Positions 1 through 9,900 of a DNA stretch of 43,627 nucleotides are shown here, piece after piece. A program made the translations under genes and the position numbers. The notes under the pieces were generated by a model that worked only from the letters and a program-made list of their open reading frames with translations, was not told where the DNA came from and ran no database searches. Every line of letters begins with the position of its first letter. The first letter of the stretch is position 1. The DNA is from an uncultured Luminiphilus sp. (GTDB taxonomy: Bacteria > Pseudomonadota > Gammaproteobacteria > Pseudomonadales > Halieaceae), in the NCBI GenBank assembly GCA_943840615.1, contig CALSVI010000018.1:1-43627 (forward strand), read 5' to 3'.

Positions 1-1
1 A

Positions 2-1510
2 GGTGGCATTGTCTGGGTGCCAGATAATCCGCAGATGAACGCTAAGGGCATTGCCGACAATCGCGAGGATGCGCTGTCTTATTTCAGATCTTTGGACCAT
101 GGCGAAATGAACGCCGATACTTTGGAAGCTTTTGTCGATCAGGGAGCCGACGCGCTTGAATTCCTTAACAGTCAGGGCGCGCTAGAGCTTCATGTCCTCG
201 ATGGTTACCCCGATTATTATCTTGATCACCCCGGAGCGAAAGCCGACGGAGGCCGGGCCCTCGATAACGCCCTTTTTGATTTCAGCACCCTCGGTGATTG
301 GGCTGACAAAATCTATAACGGCGGCGACATTGTGCGGATGATGCTACTCGAAACCCCGCTCGGCGGTGGCAGTGGCATTGTTGACCCAGAGGAAATGCAG
401 CGCCGTATTGACGGTGATTTACGTGGCTGGGGTCAGGCGTTGATTGGACGTTTACTCAGAGCCTGCTTGGATCGTGAAATTGAACTGTTGCTCGAAACGA
501 GCGCACGCAAGTTGGTCAATCAAGAAGGTCGAATCACCGGTGCCATCGTGACCAATCAGGGGATGGATCGAACTATCGATGCCCAGCGGGGTGTCATTTT
601 GGCGACCGGTGGCTTTGAATGGGATGAGGAGTTAAAAACAACATTTTTGCGGGGTCCGCTGAGCGCGCCCGCATCACCACCCACTAATACAGGTGACGGT
701 TTGAAAATGGCGCAGAGCGTGGGAGCAGGTCTGGGCAATATGACTAGCGCCTGGTGGATACCAACCCTGTCTATGAGCGGCGCGCGTTGGCCAGACAATG
801 GCGCGCCGCAAAAAGAAGCGCAGCGATCGCTGCCGGTGCTGATCGAGCGGACCCTGCCGCATAGCCTGATGGTGAATCGCCAGGGCAAACGATTCTGCAA
901 CGAAGCCAACAATTACTCTGCACTGGCCGGTGCTTTTCAGAGTTTCGATCCGGCCACCTATGATTATCATAATTTGCCTGCCTATCTGATTATGGATAGC
1001 CAATACCGTGACCGGTATCCCATTGCGTCAGTCATGCCTGGAGATCTGTTACCGGACTGGATCGTTGAAGCTGCGGACTTGCCAGGTCTGGCAGGCGCGT
1101 TGGGCGTCGATGCAGAGCAGTTAAAGGCCACGGTCTCTGCATTTAATACGCACGCGGCAAACGCCGAAGACCCCGAATTTGGTCGCGGTGAAAGTGCCTA
1201 TGATCGCTTCTATGGCGATCGCTCGCGACCCGATGCCGCCGCCACCTTGGGCCCAGTAGAAGTCGGGCCCTTTTTTGCCGTAGAAATTAATATGGGTGCC
1301 TTGGGCACTAATGGCGGTGCTAAAACAAATGGTGTAGCACAGGTGCTAGACGTATACGGCGAGATCATCCCAGGCCTTTACGGAGCAGGAAATGTCATTA
1401 GCAATCCAACGGGTAGCGTTTACGCTGGCGCCGGGGGCACCTTAGGCCCGACCCTTACCTTTGGATATATTGCCGGTAAGTCAGCCGCTCAAGTAGGGAC
1501 GCACGGATGA
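2..1510 (+). CDS. FAD-dependent oxidoreductase, 3-ketosteroid dehydrogenase / fumarate reductase flavoprotein type (5' end outside window)
   Basis: The reading frame is open from the first bases (residues GGIVWVPDNP before any start), so the gene begins upstream of the window and its N-terminal dinucleotide-binding motif is missing. The visible 503 codons carry family features: a GVILATGGFEWD strand motif about residue 200 and a C-terminal FAD-binding stretch with SVYAGAGGTLGPTLTFGYIAG, which resembles the Y-P-G-G-G-T motif of 3-ketosteroid delta-1-dehydrogenases, including the tyrosine. Such enzymes oxidise or reduce C-C bonds next to a carbonyl group using FAD. The true substrate cannot be read from sequence; a steroid or other cyclic ketone is only a guess. 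The stop codon overlaps the start of the next gene (ATGA), suggesting translational coupling and a shared pathway. Confidence 0.8.
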   Translation, partial: GGIVWVPDNPQMNAKGIADNREDALSYFRSLDHGEMNADTLEAFVDQGADALEFLNSQGALELHVLDGYPDYYLDHPGAKADGGRALDNALFDFSTLGDWADKIYNGGDIVRMMLLETPLGGGSGIVDPEEMQRRIDGDLRGWGQALIGRLLRACLDREIELLLETSARKLVNQEGRITGAIVTNQGMDRTIDAQRGVILATGGFEWDEELKTTFLRGPLSAPASPPTNTGDGLKMAQSVGAGLGNMTSAWWIPTLSMSGARWPDNGAPQKEAQRSLPVLIERTLPHSLMVNRQGKRFCNEANNYSALAGAFQSFDPATYDYHNLPAYLIMDSQYRDRYPIASVMPGDLLPDWIVEAADLPGLAGALGVDAEQLKATVSAFNTHAANAEDPEFGRGESAYDRFYGDRSRPDAAATLGPVEVGPFFAVEINMGALGTNGGAKTNGVAQVLDVYGEIIPGLYGAGNVISNPTGSVYAGAGGTLGPTLTFGYIAGKSAAQVGTHG

Positions 1511-2454
1511 ACAGAGTTTTAGTGCTTGGCGCAACGGGAGATCAAGGCCATCCCCTCATTACGCGCTTGGAGAAGGCGGGCTTGACGCCTATCGCCGCCC
1601 TGCGCAATCCCGATGCTTTTCAGGGCACAGAGTTTGCTCATGTCGAGACTGTGCAGGCAGATCTCTATGACGCTGAGTCTATGATTGGCGCGGCACGCGG
1701 TGTGGAGGCCATCGCCGCGCACCTGCCCTTTGTTTTTGATCGCGAAAAAGCCGCAGCGCTGGGCAACAATATCGCGGCGGCAGCGACAGAAAATGGCGTT
1801 AAAAAAATTGTCTTTAACACCAGTTGCTTCGTGGCCGACAAGAACAATGATAACCCTGCACACGATGGGCGCCGCGATATTGAACAGGCGATTATGGATA
1901 GTGAGACGCCATACGCCATATTCGAACCCAAAGTATTTATGGATAATCTGATCCGCGGCTGGAACAAGCCAGCAATCGTCAATCAGGGCATATTTGCTTA
2001 TCCAGCCAAGCCAGATTTGCTCATTTCATGGATTTGTTTAGACGATGTCGCCGCCTATATGGTGGAAGCGCTTACCCGAGACGATATTCCCAGTGGTCGT
2101 TACGCAATTGGCGGGCCAGAGGCCTTGCTGGGCGATCAGGTTGCCGAACGGCTGAGCAAGGTGGCAGGAAAGGCGATTACTTTTAATAGCCTTACACCCG
2201 ACCAGTTTGCCTCCGGTATGAGTCTATTGGTCACGGGCTCGGCACAAGTAGAGCCGCTATCGATCTACGATAGGATGGCAGGGTTTTATCGATTCTATAA
2301 CGAGCAAGACGTTTCTCCCTTGATCGCTGACAATGACACGATCGATAACCTCTTTGTGCACCGGCCCGCTTCGCTAGAACAGTGGGCAGAACAACAAGAT
2401 TGGATGGATCCCACTGACCCCGCGCTCAAAGTGAGAATGGCGGGGATGGCGTAA
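1507..2454 (+). CDS. NmrA-like NAD(P)-binding protein (atypical SDR)
   Basis: A 315-residue protein starting with a Rossmann motif, VLVLGATGDQGHP (residues 4-16), of the GxxGxxG type used by NmrA/isoflavone-reductase-like atypical short-chain dehydrogenases. The typical YxxxK catalytic pair is not evident; these proteins often act as redox sensors or as reductases of small substrates. The start ATG overlaps the stop of the flavoprotein upstream, so the two are probably co-translated and act on a common substrate. Family-level call is good; function is unknown. The gene is followed by the ssrA terminator, which could also end this transcript because the stem is symmetric, although the T-rich tract on the plus side is interrupted. 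Confidence 0.75.
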   Translation: MNRVLVLGATGDQGHPLITRLEKAGLTPIAALRNPDAFQGTEFAHVETVQADLYDAESMIGAARGVEAIAAHLPFVFDREKAAALGNNIAAAATENGVKKIVFNTSCFVADKNNDNPAHDGRRDIEQAIMDSETPYAIFEPKVFMDNLIRGWNKPAIVNQGIFAYPAKPDLLISWICLDDVAAYMVEALTRDDIPSGRYAIGGPEALLGDQVAERLSKVAGKAITFNSLTPDQFASGMSLLVTGSAQVEPLSIYDRMAGFYRFYNEQDVSPLIADNDTIDNLFVHRPASLEQWAEQQDWMDPTDPALKVRMAGMA

Positions 2455-2519
2455 CGGGGGACGGCACAGCATTGCCTAGGCGCAATTGTTTTTAGCGGCC
2501 TTTTCAAGAATCTAAGCTG

Positions 2520-2544
2520 AAAAAAAGCCACCCATTGGGTGGCT
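2520..2544 (-). terminator. Rho-independent terminator of ssrA
   Basis: An 8-bp stem AGCCACCC (2526-2533) / GGGTGGCT (2537-2544) with a three-base loop. On the minus strand it is followed by a run of seven T, the classic form, and lies just 12 bases beyond the mature tmRNA 3' end. On the plus strand it is followed by TTCTTCTTT, so weaker bidirectional action for the NmrA-like gene is possible. Confidence 0.85.
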
Positions 2545-2555
2545 TTCTTCTTTAA

Positions 2556-2946
2556 TGGTGGAGGCGGCGGGAGTTGAACCCGCGTCCGCCAGTACTCTGC
2601 CTTTGGCTCTACATGCTTAGTTTCCGTTAATTGATTTAACGGCCAACAGCCCAACGGTCAGGACGTTGACCGCGATTCCCGAAAAAGTTTACCGTCGACT
2701 CCCGGACATAAGCCACTGCGATCCAGTTCTATATGACAGTCACAAGCTCGGTACTGGCACCTTGCTATAGACCGCCAGGGCCGAAGCACCTGGATGGTGT
2801 TACAAAGGGCTACTTACGCAGCCAGTTGTGCACCGTAGTTGTCGTCATTGGCAACTAATAGTTTGCAGCTTTGGATTTACGTGATTGGCTACCATCACGG
2901 CATGCACCGCAGGTTTCGTTACCGTCGTCGAATCCGTAACGCCCCC
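2556..2946 (-). ncRNA. ssrA: tmRNA (transfer-messenger RNA)
   Basis: One-piece tmRNA of 391 nt that rescues stalled ribosomes with SmpB. The 3' end, read on the minus strand, is a T-arm with GGTTCAACTCCC followed by the acceptor strand CGCCTCC and ACCA encoded in the gene. The 5' end GGGGGCG (2946-2940) pairs with CGCCTCC over all 7 positions (one G-U). The conserved 5' GGATTCGACG and GGTGCATGCC elements follow. The tag reading frame lies at 2852-2814. The partner gene smpB is about 15 kb away on the same strand. ORFs called across this region are artefacts. Confidence 0.97.
2814..2852 (-). other. tmRNA proteolysis-tag reading frame
   Basis: Resume codon GCC followed by codons giving the tag ANDDNYGAQLAA and a TAA stop. 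The tag ends in LAA, the standard degradation signal for ClpXP-type proteases, and shares the ANDxNY start with other gammaproteobacterial tags, but is two residues longer than the E. coli tag ANDENYALAA. Confidence 0.92.
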
Positions 2947-2961
2947 GTGTTGGAGGCGCTT

Positions 2962-2967
2962 ATTGTA
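2962..2967 (-). promoter_or_regulatory. Candidate -10 box of the ssrA promoter
   Basis: Minus-strand TACAAT lies 15 bases before the mature 5' end, which fits a transcript beginning around 2954 with a short leader removed by RNase P. No convincing -35 hexamer at the usual spacing was found, so this is tentative. Confidence 0.45.
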
Positions 2968-3093
2968 GCGTACAAAACCAATTGCGCCTCTTGTAATAAT
3001 TCGCACGCTTTGGCGTGTCTCTCAAACCTTGCCCCCACGGACGGTACCCCCGCCACAATAGCGACTGATCTGACCGATTCCTTGGGGTGAAAT

Positions 3094-5529
3094 ATGGCGC
3101 GAACACGGGTTACTTTGCTGGCGGTGTTTTTGCTGTTTGTGTCGGGCGCGAAGGCTAACGAGTCCTTGGATCCCAATACTTTGCTGTCAGGCACGGTGTC
3201 GATGCCAGGCTTCTTACCGCTTTATTGGCATGCTGCTGAGGGCTCGATTTATGCAGATATTGGAGGCCTTAAGAGCCCGCTCATCTATTACACCGGCTTG
3301 TCACAGGGGGTCGGATCGAATGACTTGGGCCTCGATCGAGGCCGCCTTGGCGACACGCATCTGGTGGAATTTGAGCGCGTCGGTCGCAAGGTGCTGCTAA
3401 AGGCGCTCAATACGCGTTACGTGGCCCGCAGTGATCGTGTCGCCGAGCGTGCCGCGGTACAGGAAGCCTTCGCCACGTCGGTGCTGTGGGGGTTCGAAGT
3501 GCTGGCGGAGGCTGAGGGGCAGCTCATTATTGACCTCACTGACTTTGTCCAGCGCGATGCGATGGGCTTGAGCCGGTGGCTAAAGGCGCAAGGTGAGGGG
3601 GCTTATCGAGTCGATGCTTCGCGCTCGGTCGTCCATTTGCCAAGGACTCGTGCGTTTCCCGACAATACTGAGATCGACGCTCAGCTGACTTACACCGGGG
3701 ACCCTGAGGGCAGGCATCTTGCCACTGTCACACCCGATGCTACTGCCGTGACGGTGCATGGCCATCATTCCTTTGTGCGCTTGCCTGATGAGGGTTATGA
3801 GCCTATCGCTTACGACCCGCGGGCCGGCTTTATCGAAGACGGAGAGGCGACGCTGGTTTACGACTACGCTTCGCCCATTGAAGCGCCGATTAAAAGTGCC
3901 TATGCGCGTCGGCATCGATTGCAAAAGGTGAACGCCGAGGCACCTAGCAGTCCTGCCAGAGAGCCTATTATTTACTTCGTCGATCCCGGAGTACCCGAAC
4001 CGGTTCGCAGCGCGCTGATTGAAGGGGCGAGCTGGTGGAATCAGGCTTTTGAGGCCGCGGGTTATGAGGACGCCTTTCAGGTTCGTCTGTTGCCCGAGGG
4101 CGCAGACCCGATGGACGTCCGTTACAACGTGATTCAGTGGGTGCACCGTTCTACTCGTGGCTGGTCTTATGGTGCCAGCATCCGCGATCCGCGCACCGAG
4201 GAGATCATCAAGGGTCATGTGACTCTGGGGTCACTGCGTGTCAGACAAGACTATTTGATCGCCGAGGGTTTACTGGCTCCTTACGATGAAGATCCGAACA
4301 CGGAAGCGCTCAAGGCATTTGCGCTGGCTCGCATACGACAGCTATCGGCCCACGAGGTGGGGCACACGCTGGGGCTGGCACATAATTTTGCTGCAAGCAC
4401 GCAAGATCGATCCTCCGTGATGGATTACCCCCATCCACTAGTCACACTGAATGATGATGGTGATATTGATCTGGTCGACGCCTACGATGTCGGCATAGGA
4501 GAATGGGATAAACGCGCGATATTATGGGGTTATCAGGACTTTCCGGAGGGCACAGACACTGACGCCGGCCGCGCAGATATTATGGCAAACACCTTGGCCG
4601 CCGGCTTTGAATTCGTGGCCGACGAGCATGCGCGGGGTGGGCAACGGGCCGAAGCCGGCCCAGCCCACCCACTCGGGAGTCTGTGGGACAACGGAGATGA
4701 CCCAGTGGCGGAGTTAAGTCGTGTGATGACCGTGCGAACGGCCGCGCTCACACAGTTTTCCGAACGTGTCATTCAAACCGGAGAACCCTTGGCGTATCTC
4801 GAGGACGTGCTGGTACCCACCTATCTCATGCATCGCTATCAGGTTCAGGCCGCAGCGACTCAGCTGGGCGGGCAGCACTTCACCTATGCGTTGCGTGGGG
4901 ATGGCCAGCGACCATCGGAGCCGGTGGTTGCCAACGAGCAGCGAGCGGCGCTGGCGGCGCTACTGGATACATTGTCTGCCAAGCAGCTGCTGTTGCCACC
5001 TGAGTTAACACTGGCGATTGCGCCCAGGCCGCCGCAATCAGGGGTCAGCCGTGAACTCTTTCCACGTGAAACGGGTTATGTTTTTGATCCTATCGCGGCG
5101 GCAGCAACTGCTGCACAACTGACCATCGCTGAGCTGCTGGATTCGCGTCGTGCTGCGCGGCTCAACAATCAGGTGATGGTGGCTTCAGACCTGCCGGTCT
5201 TTTCAGAGGTTCTGGAACAGGCGCAAGCGCGGCTATGGGCAGAGGAGGGTGAGGGGCCGCCCGGCGCGATCCAAAGGCGGGTGCAGGTCATCTGGGTGAC
5301 GATGCTCAGCGACCTCTTAGGCAACGAGTCGGCTGCGGCACATGTGCGCGCCGATGCGATAGCGGCTTTGATCAACATTTCGACTCAAGTAAAGCGGCAA
5401 ACGCGCGTAAGGGCTTCAGGATGGCGTGCTCACGGTCTGCTGATTGAGCGACTGCTAAGCGATGCGGTTGGTGGCAACGGCAGCCTCGAGGTCCGACCCG
5501 TTAAGGTGCCGCCCGGTTCGCCGATTTAA
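3094..5529 (+). CDS. Exported zinc-dependent metalloprotease, DUF5117-type
   Basis: 811 residues. The N-terminus MARTRVTLLAVFLLFVSGAKA is a signal peptide with probable cleavage after AKA, so the protein should be periplasmic or secreted. The catalytic zinc motif HEVGHTLGLAHN lies at about residue 420, of the extended HExxHxxGxxH metzincin form. The segments around IIYFVDPGVPEPVRSALIEG and WWNQAFEAAGYEDAF (residues about 290-330) are characteristic of the large DUF5117/DUF4953 family of zinc-dependent proteases, which are usually about 800-850 aa; the length therefore fits a complete gene. No neighbour reveals the substrate. A degradative role on peptides or proteins is likely from the motif; anything more specific would be guesswork. 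Confidence 0.85.
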   Translation: MARTRVTLLAVFLLFVSGAKANESLDPNTLLSGTVSMPGFLPLYWHAAEGSIYADIGGLKSPLIYYTGLSQGVGSNDLGLDRGRLGDTHLVEFERVGRKVLLKALNTRYVARSDRVAERAAVQEAFATSVLWGFEVLAEAEGQLIIDLTDFVQRDAMGLSRWLKAQGEGAYRVDASRSVVHLPRTRAFPDNTEIDAQLTYTGDPEGRHLATVTPDATAVTVHGHHSFVRLPDEGYEPIAYDPRAGFIEDGEATLVYDYASPIEAPIKSAYARRHRLQKVNAEAPSSPAREPIIYFVDPGVPEPVRSALIEGASWWNQAFEAAGYEDAFQVRLLPEGADPMDVRYNVIQWVHRSTRGWSYGASIRDPRTEEIIKGHVTLGSLRVRQDYLIAEGLLAPYDEDPNTEALKAFALARIRQLSAHEVGHTLGLAHNFAASTQDRSSVMDYPHPLVTLNDDGDIDLVDAYDVGIGEWDKRAILWGYQDFPEGTDTDAGRADIMANTLAAGFEFVADEHARGGQRAEAGPAHPLGSLWDNGDDPVAELSRVMTVRTAALTQFSERVIQTGEPLAYLEDVLVPTYLMHRYQVQAAATQLGGQHFTYALRGDGQRPSEPVVANEQRAALAALLDTLSAKQLLLPPELTLAIAPRPPQSGVSRELFPRETGYVFDPIAAAATAAQLTIAELLDSRRAARLNNQVMVASDLPVFSEVLEQAQARLWAEEGEGPPGAIQRRVQVIWVTMLSDLLGNESAAAHVRADAIAALINISTQVKRQTRVRASGWRAHGLLIERLLSDAVGGNGSLEVRPVKVPPGSPI

Positions 5530-5652
5530 ACTGCGCGTAATCTAAGCAGCGTCGGCAACGGCGCGCTTTCTCGAGCCCTGCTTGCTCGCGCTTTTCACGC
5601 GCAGCTGTTCCTGTTACAACCATCGGCCCCATAGAGCAGGAGTGAGGCCATC

Positions 5653-6862
5653 ATGTTGCGGTTTGTTGCGCTAGTTTGCTTCGTATTGTTTTGTTCGGTT
5701 GGTCAACTCCGTGCAGACGATCCGGCCCCGACGCTGGATACGGTGATCGCCAAATATCGCGCAGATGTGCTGCTGGACTCTGGCGGTAGCACCGAGGCCA
5801 GCCCGCTGATTTATGACGCTGGCAGAGCGGCGGCTCGCTTTCGCGCATTTTGACGCCCTGTACCCCACGCGCACAGTCCATGCGGATGTCAAGGCGGTGC
5901 CCCTGCCAGAGGCGCTGGCCGATCTCACTCAGATCCCCTTCGCCGCCAACGACGCCGATCTGACGCTGGCAGACTTACTCCAGAGTGAACACCTGCTGGG
6001 ATTGATCGTCGTGAAAGACGGTGAGGTACTCATGGAGCACTACGCTCCCGATCACGCCAAGGACAGTCGCTGGGTGACCTTTTCTGTGACCAAGTCTGTG
6101 ACCTCGCTGCTGATTGGTGCGGCGATACTAGACGGTTACATCGACAGCGCAGACGACCCGATTGTGAAGTATCTGCCGCGCCTCGCAGGCACTGAATACG
6201 GAGAGTCGCGGGTGCGGGATATCCTACAAATGGCCTCGGGGATTGCTTGGAATGAAGACTATCAGGACCCGGAATCCGATGTGGCCCGGGCGGGTGCGCT
6301 CAACGGCGTGGAGTTGACCGATTACCTTGGGCAGTTGCCGCGGGTCGCCGAGCCGGGTACGCGATTTAACTACAACACGGCAGAGAGCAACCTCTTGGGT
6401 GAGGTGCTGCGGTCGGCTATCGGAATGAATGCGGCGCCCTATCTGAGCCAGAAGATTTGGCAGCCCATGGGTATGGAGTATGACGCCAACTGGCTGCTGT
6501 CTTTACCACAGGATCGAGAAACCGGCGGCTGTTGCATTAGCGCCACGTTGCGCGACTATGCGCGCTTGGGATTACTCGCTTTGGCTGATGGCGTACTACC
6601 CGACGGGACCCGAGTGGTACCCGAGGGATGGCTAGCAGCCAGTACAACCCCCTCGCAGGGCTATGAGGGCTATGGTTACAAGTGGTGGCTTTATGGCGAC
6701 ACACGCTTCGGTGCGCGGGGCGTTTTTGGTCAAGCTATTTTCGTCGACCCCAAAGCGAATGTGGTGATCGTTGCGCACAGCAATGGTCAGATTGCCTCCG
6801 GCAGCGATCATAACCGCGAACTAGATGCGGCGCTGTTGGCTATCAGTGATTTTCTGCGATAA
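5653..6862 (+). CDS. Exported serine hydrolase of the beta-lactamase / penicillin-binding fold (frameshifted)
   Basis: Two overlapping frames belong to one protein. The first (from 5653) supplies a signal peptide, MLRFVALVCFVLFCSVGQLRA; the second (open from 5810 to 6862) supplies the enzyme. Removing one T from the run at 5810-5812 joins them into about 402 aa reading SPLIMTLAERRLAF. The enzyme part has the serine-lysine motif SVTK (in FSVTKSVTSLL), a second motif in FNYNTAESN, and a C-terminal GVFGQ region near the usual third motif, as in class C beta-lactamase-like esterases and D-aminopeptidases. Whether it hydrolyses beta-lactams, esters or peptides cannot be told. A purine-rich sequence (GGAGTGAGG) precedes the ATG. 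The frameshift is probably a sequencing insertion because it matches six others in this window; a true broken gene cannot be excluded. Confidence 0.72.
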
Positions 6863-6879
6863 AGCCTAGAGCGAGAGAC

Positions 6880-6934
6880 GTCACAAGAAAAAGAGAAAGA
6901 AACCAGCGACCGGGGGGATGAGTCCGGCCGCTGG
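6880..6934 (-). terminator. Rho-independent terminator of the pcs-mcr operon
   Basis: Arms at 6903-6913 and 6924-6934 form an 11-bp stem with one mismatch. Read on the minus strand the stem is followed by a T-rich tract (TTTCTTTCTCTTTTTCTTG). It lies 40 bases after the mcr stop. A second small hairpin, GCGGGG/CCCCGC (6941-6956), sits between the stop and the terminator. Confidence 0.7.
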
Positions 6935-6973
6935 CCAATAGCGGGGGAAACCCCGCCTAGGAGTGATACGAGG

Positions 6974-9900
6974 TCAGACCGTGACCGCGTTGCCGCGGAA
7001 GATCTTGGACAGGTATCGGCTCTCACTGGGAGAGGGTGCGGGTACAGCACACTGCATGACCGCGTGCACCAGGCGCGTCATTTCTTCAGCCAGTTCCTGA
7101 TCGTTTGAGGGTTCTTCGGTATGCGCGCGTCGCGTCAGCTGCACCTGGTTGACCGCAGGTACCGTTGGCAGACGCTCGCCCTCAACCCCTAACGTCACCG
7201 TAAAGGCGTGGAGAGAGTTCTTCACAAAGAGCGCCAGCGCGAATTCTTCCCGCGTTGAGGCCAGCGAAGTATCAGGGGTCAGCAAGACAATCTGGCAGTT
7301 GGGGACCAGCGCCGAAATTCTTGCTACCCGGAAGTGGTGGGTCAGTTGGTCATTCACCAGATCACGGAACTGCTGATCGCTCAGCACCCGGTCCCAGCTC
7401 TTATGACGCTCACCCGCCAGCGCGTTAAGTGGCAGCCTCTCGAATGGGCTGCTCACCACGACATCGAAGCCACCTTCCTCACGCAAGATGTGATCCAGTG
7501 CTCCCTCGATATCGTCGCCGACACAACGCACATCGAACGCCACGGAATCCGTGGCGTCGATGGCGTGTTGAAGCTCACGGGCGCTGTCCTCTGAACGAGT
7601 CAGTACCGTGAGCGCTGCGACATCCTGCCCCATGAAACCATTGCCGATCGCCGCAAGCTCTTTACGCATACTGTCACCCACCATGACCACACGCTTGCCC
7701 TGAAGCTTGTTCAGGTCGGTCTGGCTGGGGGGGTAACAATAGCTCGCCCTCGGTCACGGAGCGGTCAAACTTCAGCCCGCCCGAGGGATGGAACGTTTCG
7801 CCGCTGACAATGTCGTCGGCGAGGTGAAACACAGTAGAAAGACCAACCTGTTCGTCGGTTGGCATCTTGTGAAGGTGGAGTCGGTTGAGAATACCGGACT
7901 CGATCTGCGCAGCAGACTTCTTTGATTCTTCGAGATCAAAGAATGGCTCCGGCGCATCAACGAAGGACTCCATAAAGGCTGCTCGTTGTTCAGCAGTCAG
8001 AATGCCGCCATTGACCAGACGATCAACCAACTTACTGGCAATACCCTCGTGCATCAGGAAGCGCGAGGAATTGCCAGCCCCACCCGCGTCCACGACCTGG
8101 CCCACAAGGCGCGCGAGCGCTTTGGGCAAATCGCTGCTGGAGGGCAGGTTAGCGACCTCATTGGCCGACAGGGCCATGATGGTGTCGGCGCCCAGGCCTG
8201 CTTTCAGGTCGCTGAGAATCGCTTTGTGTACCTGATTTAAACGCTTGTTCTCAAGCACCAGTCGTCCACGGCGGTCAAACAGACCCGGTGCGTCACCCAA
8301 ACCGCGGAGCCGCGCACCATCTACTGGTCCCGGGGCGAGCGCGTTGATTTGAATCTCGGGGCCGAGATGCCGCGACAGAATCTCGGCCAATACGCGCTGA
8401 CCGGCCTTGGATACCGCGTAGTCTCCGCGGTTGGGGTAGGCCACCGCCACGTACTTCTCGCCACCAAAGTAGCTCGATACGTTGAGAATGGAGCCTTTTC
8501 CCTTGTCCTTCATCACCGGACCAAACTTGCGAATCAGTGAATAGTTAGAGATCAGGTTAGCTTCCATGGTGCGGTTCCAGTCCGCCAGGGTCATATCGAC
8601 CACCATCTCTTCCGCACCCGAAATACCGGCGTTGTTGATCAGAAAATCGACGTTACCGAACAAGTCGATCGCCCGATCATAGAGTGCATCCAGCGCTTTC
8701 GGGTCACCCACGTCGATGTCAGGCATGATGCTGACCCGCGTATCGGCCTGCGGATAACCAATGCCGCGAAGCTCCTCAACAATCTCATTGCGAGCTTCTT
8801 CCAGTTTGGCTTGGCTACGTGCGCTCAAGAGCACCCTGCAGCCGGCAATAGCCAGATAGCGGCCAAGCTGCAGGCCAATTCCAAGGCTACCGCCGGTGAT
8901 CACGGCGGTTTTGCCCTTGTGCAGCCCGGGCAGTACGCGCATCAGCGGCGTGGGCATCGATTCTTTACCCGTGGCCCGCTTGATGCTTTTCGGGATCCAC
9001 AGGTTAATGGGGTCCATCTGGCGCACGCGATTGGTAAGCGTTGCGGCCCAGTCTGCTGCAAAGGTCAGGTTGTCTTTGTCTGTACTGTCGTAGCGGACCA
9101 ACTGGTTGGGGCGCACTGCCCACTCCAGTTCACCGGCATTCAGCAGCGTTTCATCCTCGTGACGCCAGCCACGAATCAGTGCTTCGATCGACGCTCGAAT
9201 CACCTCATTGAGCAGGTTGCCCTGAGCGTCATTGCCGTTGGTCGCGTAGGTGATGGCCGGTGGCTCGCACTTGCCGAACCAGCGAGACAGGTTGCTCGCA
9301 AACATACTGGCAAAGGCGACGGGCGCTACTACTTCATCTCGGACAAAATTTTCAACATCCTCATCGGTCGCCCCACTGAGGGACGTTCCATAATGCCCGT
9401 TCGGTTTGCGTGGCAGCACGATGACGCCATCGAGTCGACCGAAGTGATCGTCAATGAATTGCATCGTGCGGTCGACGGATTCTCGACGAAGGGGGTCAAG
9501 ATGCGATAGCTGGATCTCATCGAGTCCCTTGGACTGAATGAGCGAGCGTGCATGGCCCACTGACTCGAGTGAGCGGAACGCGAGTAAGACGTGCGCGCCA
9601 CTGTTGAATGTGTCGCTCGGCGTAGGTCAGCGCTTCTTCATAATCAGATCCGCCTAAAATCAGCACCACATGGTCGGTCAGATCCTCTAGGCGTTTGTCT
9701 GGCCAGGAGACTAACTGCGAGCGACTTTGCGCCGGTACCTGCATGCCATTGGTGACTTCGACATGATGGCCAGACACTGCTGCCGACTCTTCCGAGGCCA
9801 GCCAGACAATCCCGTTGGCGACGTCGGTCGGTGTCGGATAACGATACTCCAGACCTTCCTCACCGGTGCGGGTGGTAATCATCAGATCACGGAATTCTTG

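Noticed and set aside
2839..3194. Short ORFs on both strands between the NmrA-like gene and the metalloprotease
   Set aside because: They lie over the tmRNA gene and its promoter and show no protein features.
8811..9509. Long plus-strand ORFs opposite mcr and pcs (for example 8811-9509, 9727-10503, 11523-12017)
   Set aside because: They are antisense shadows of conserved minus-strand domains, with no recognisable product.
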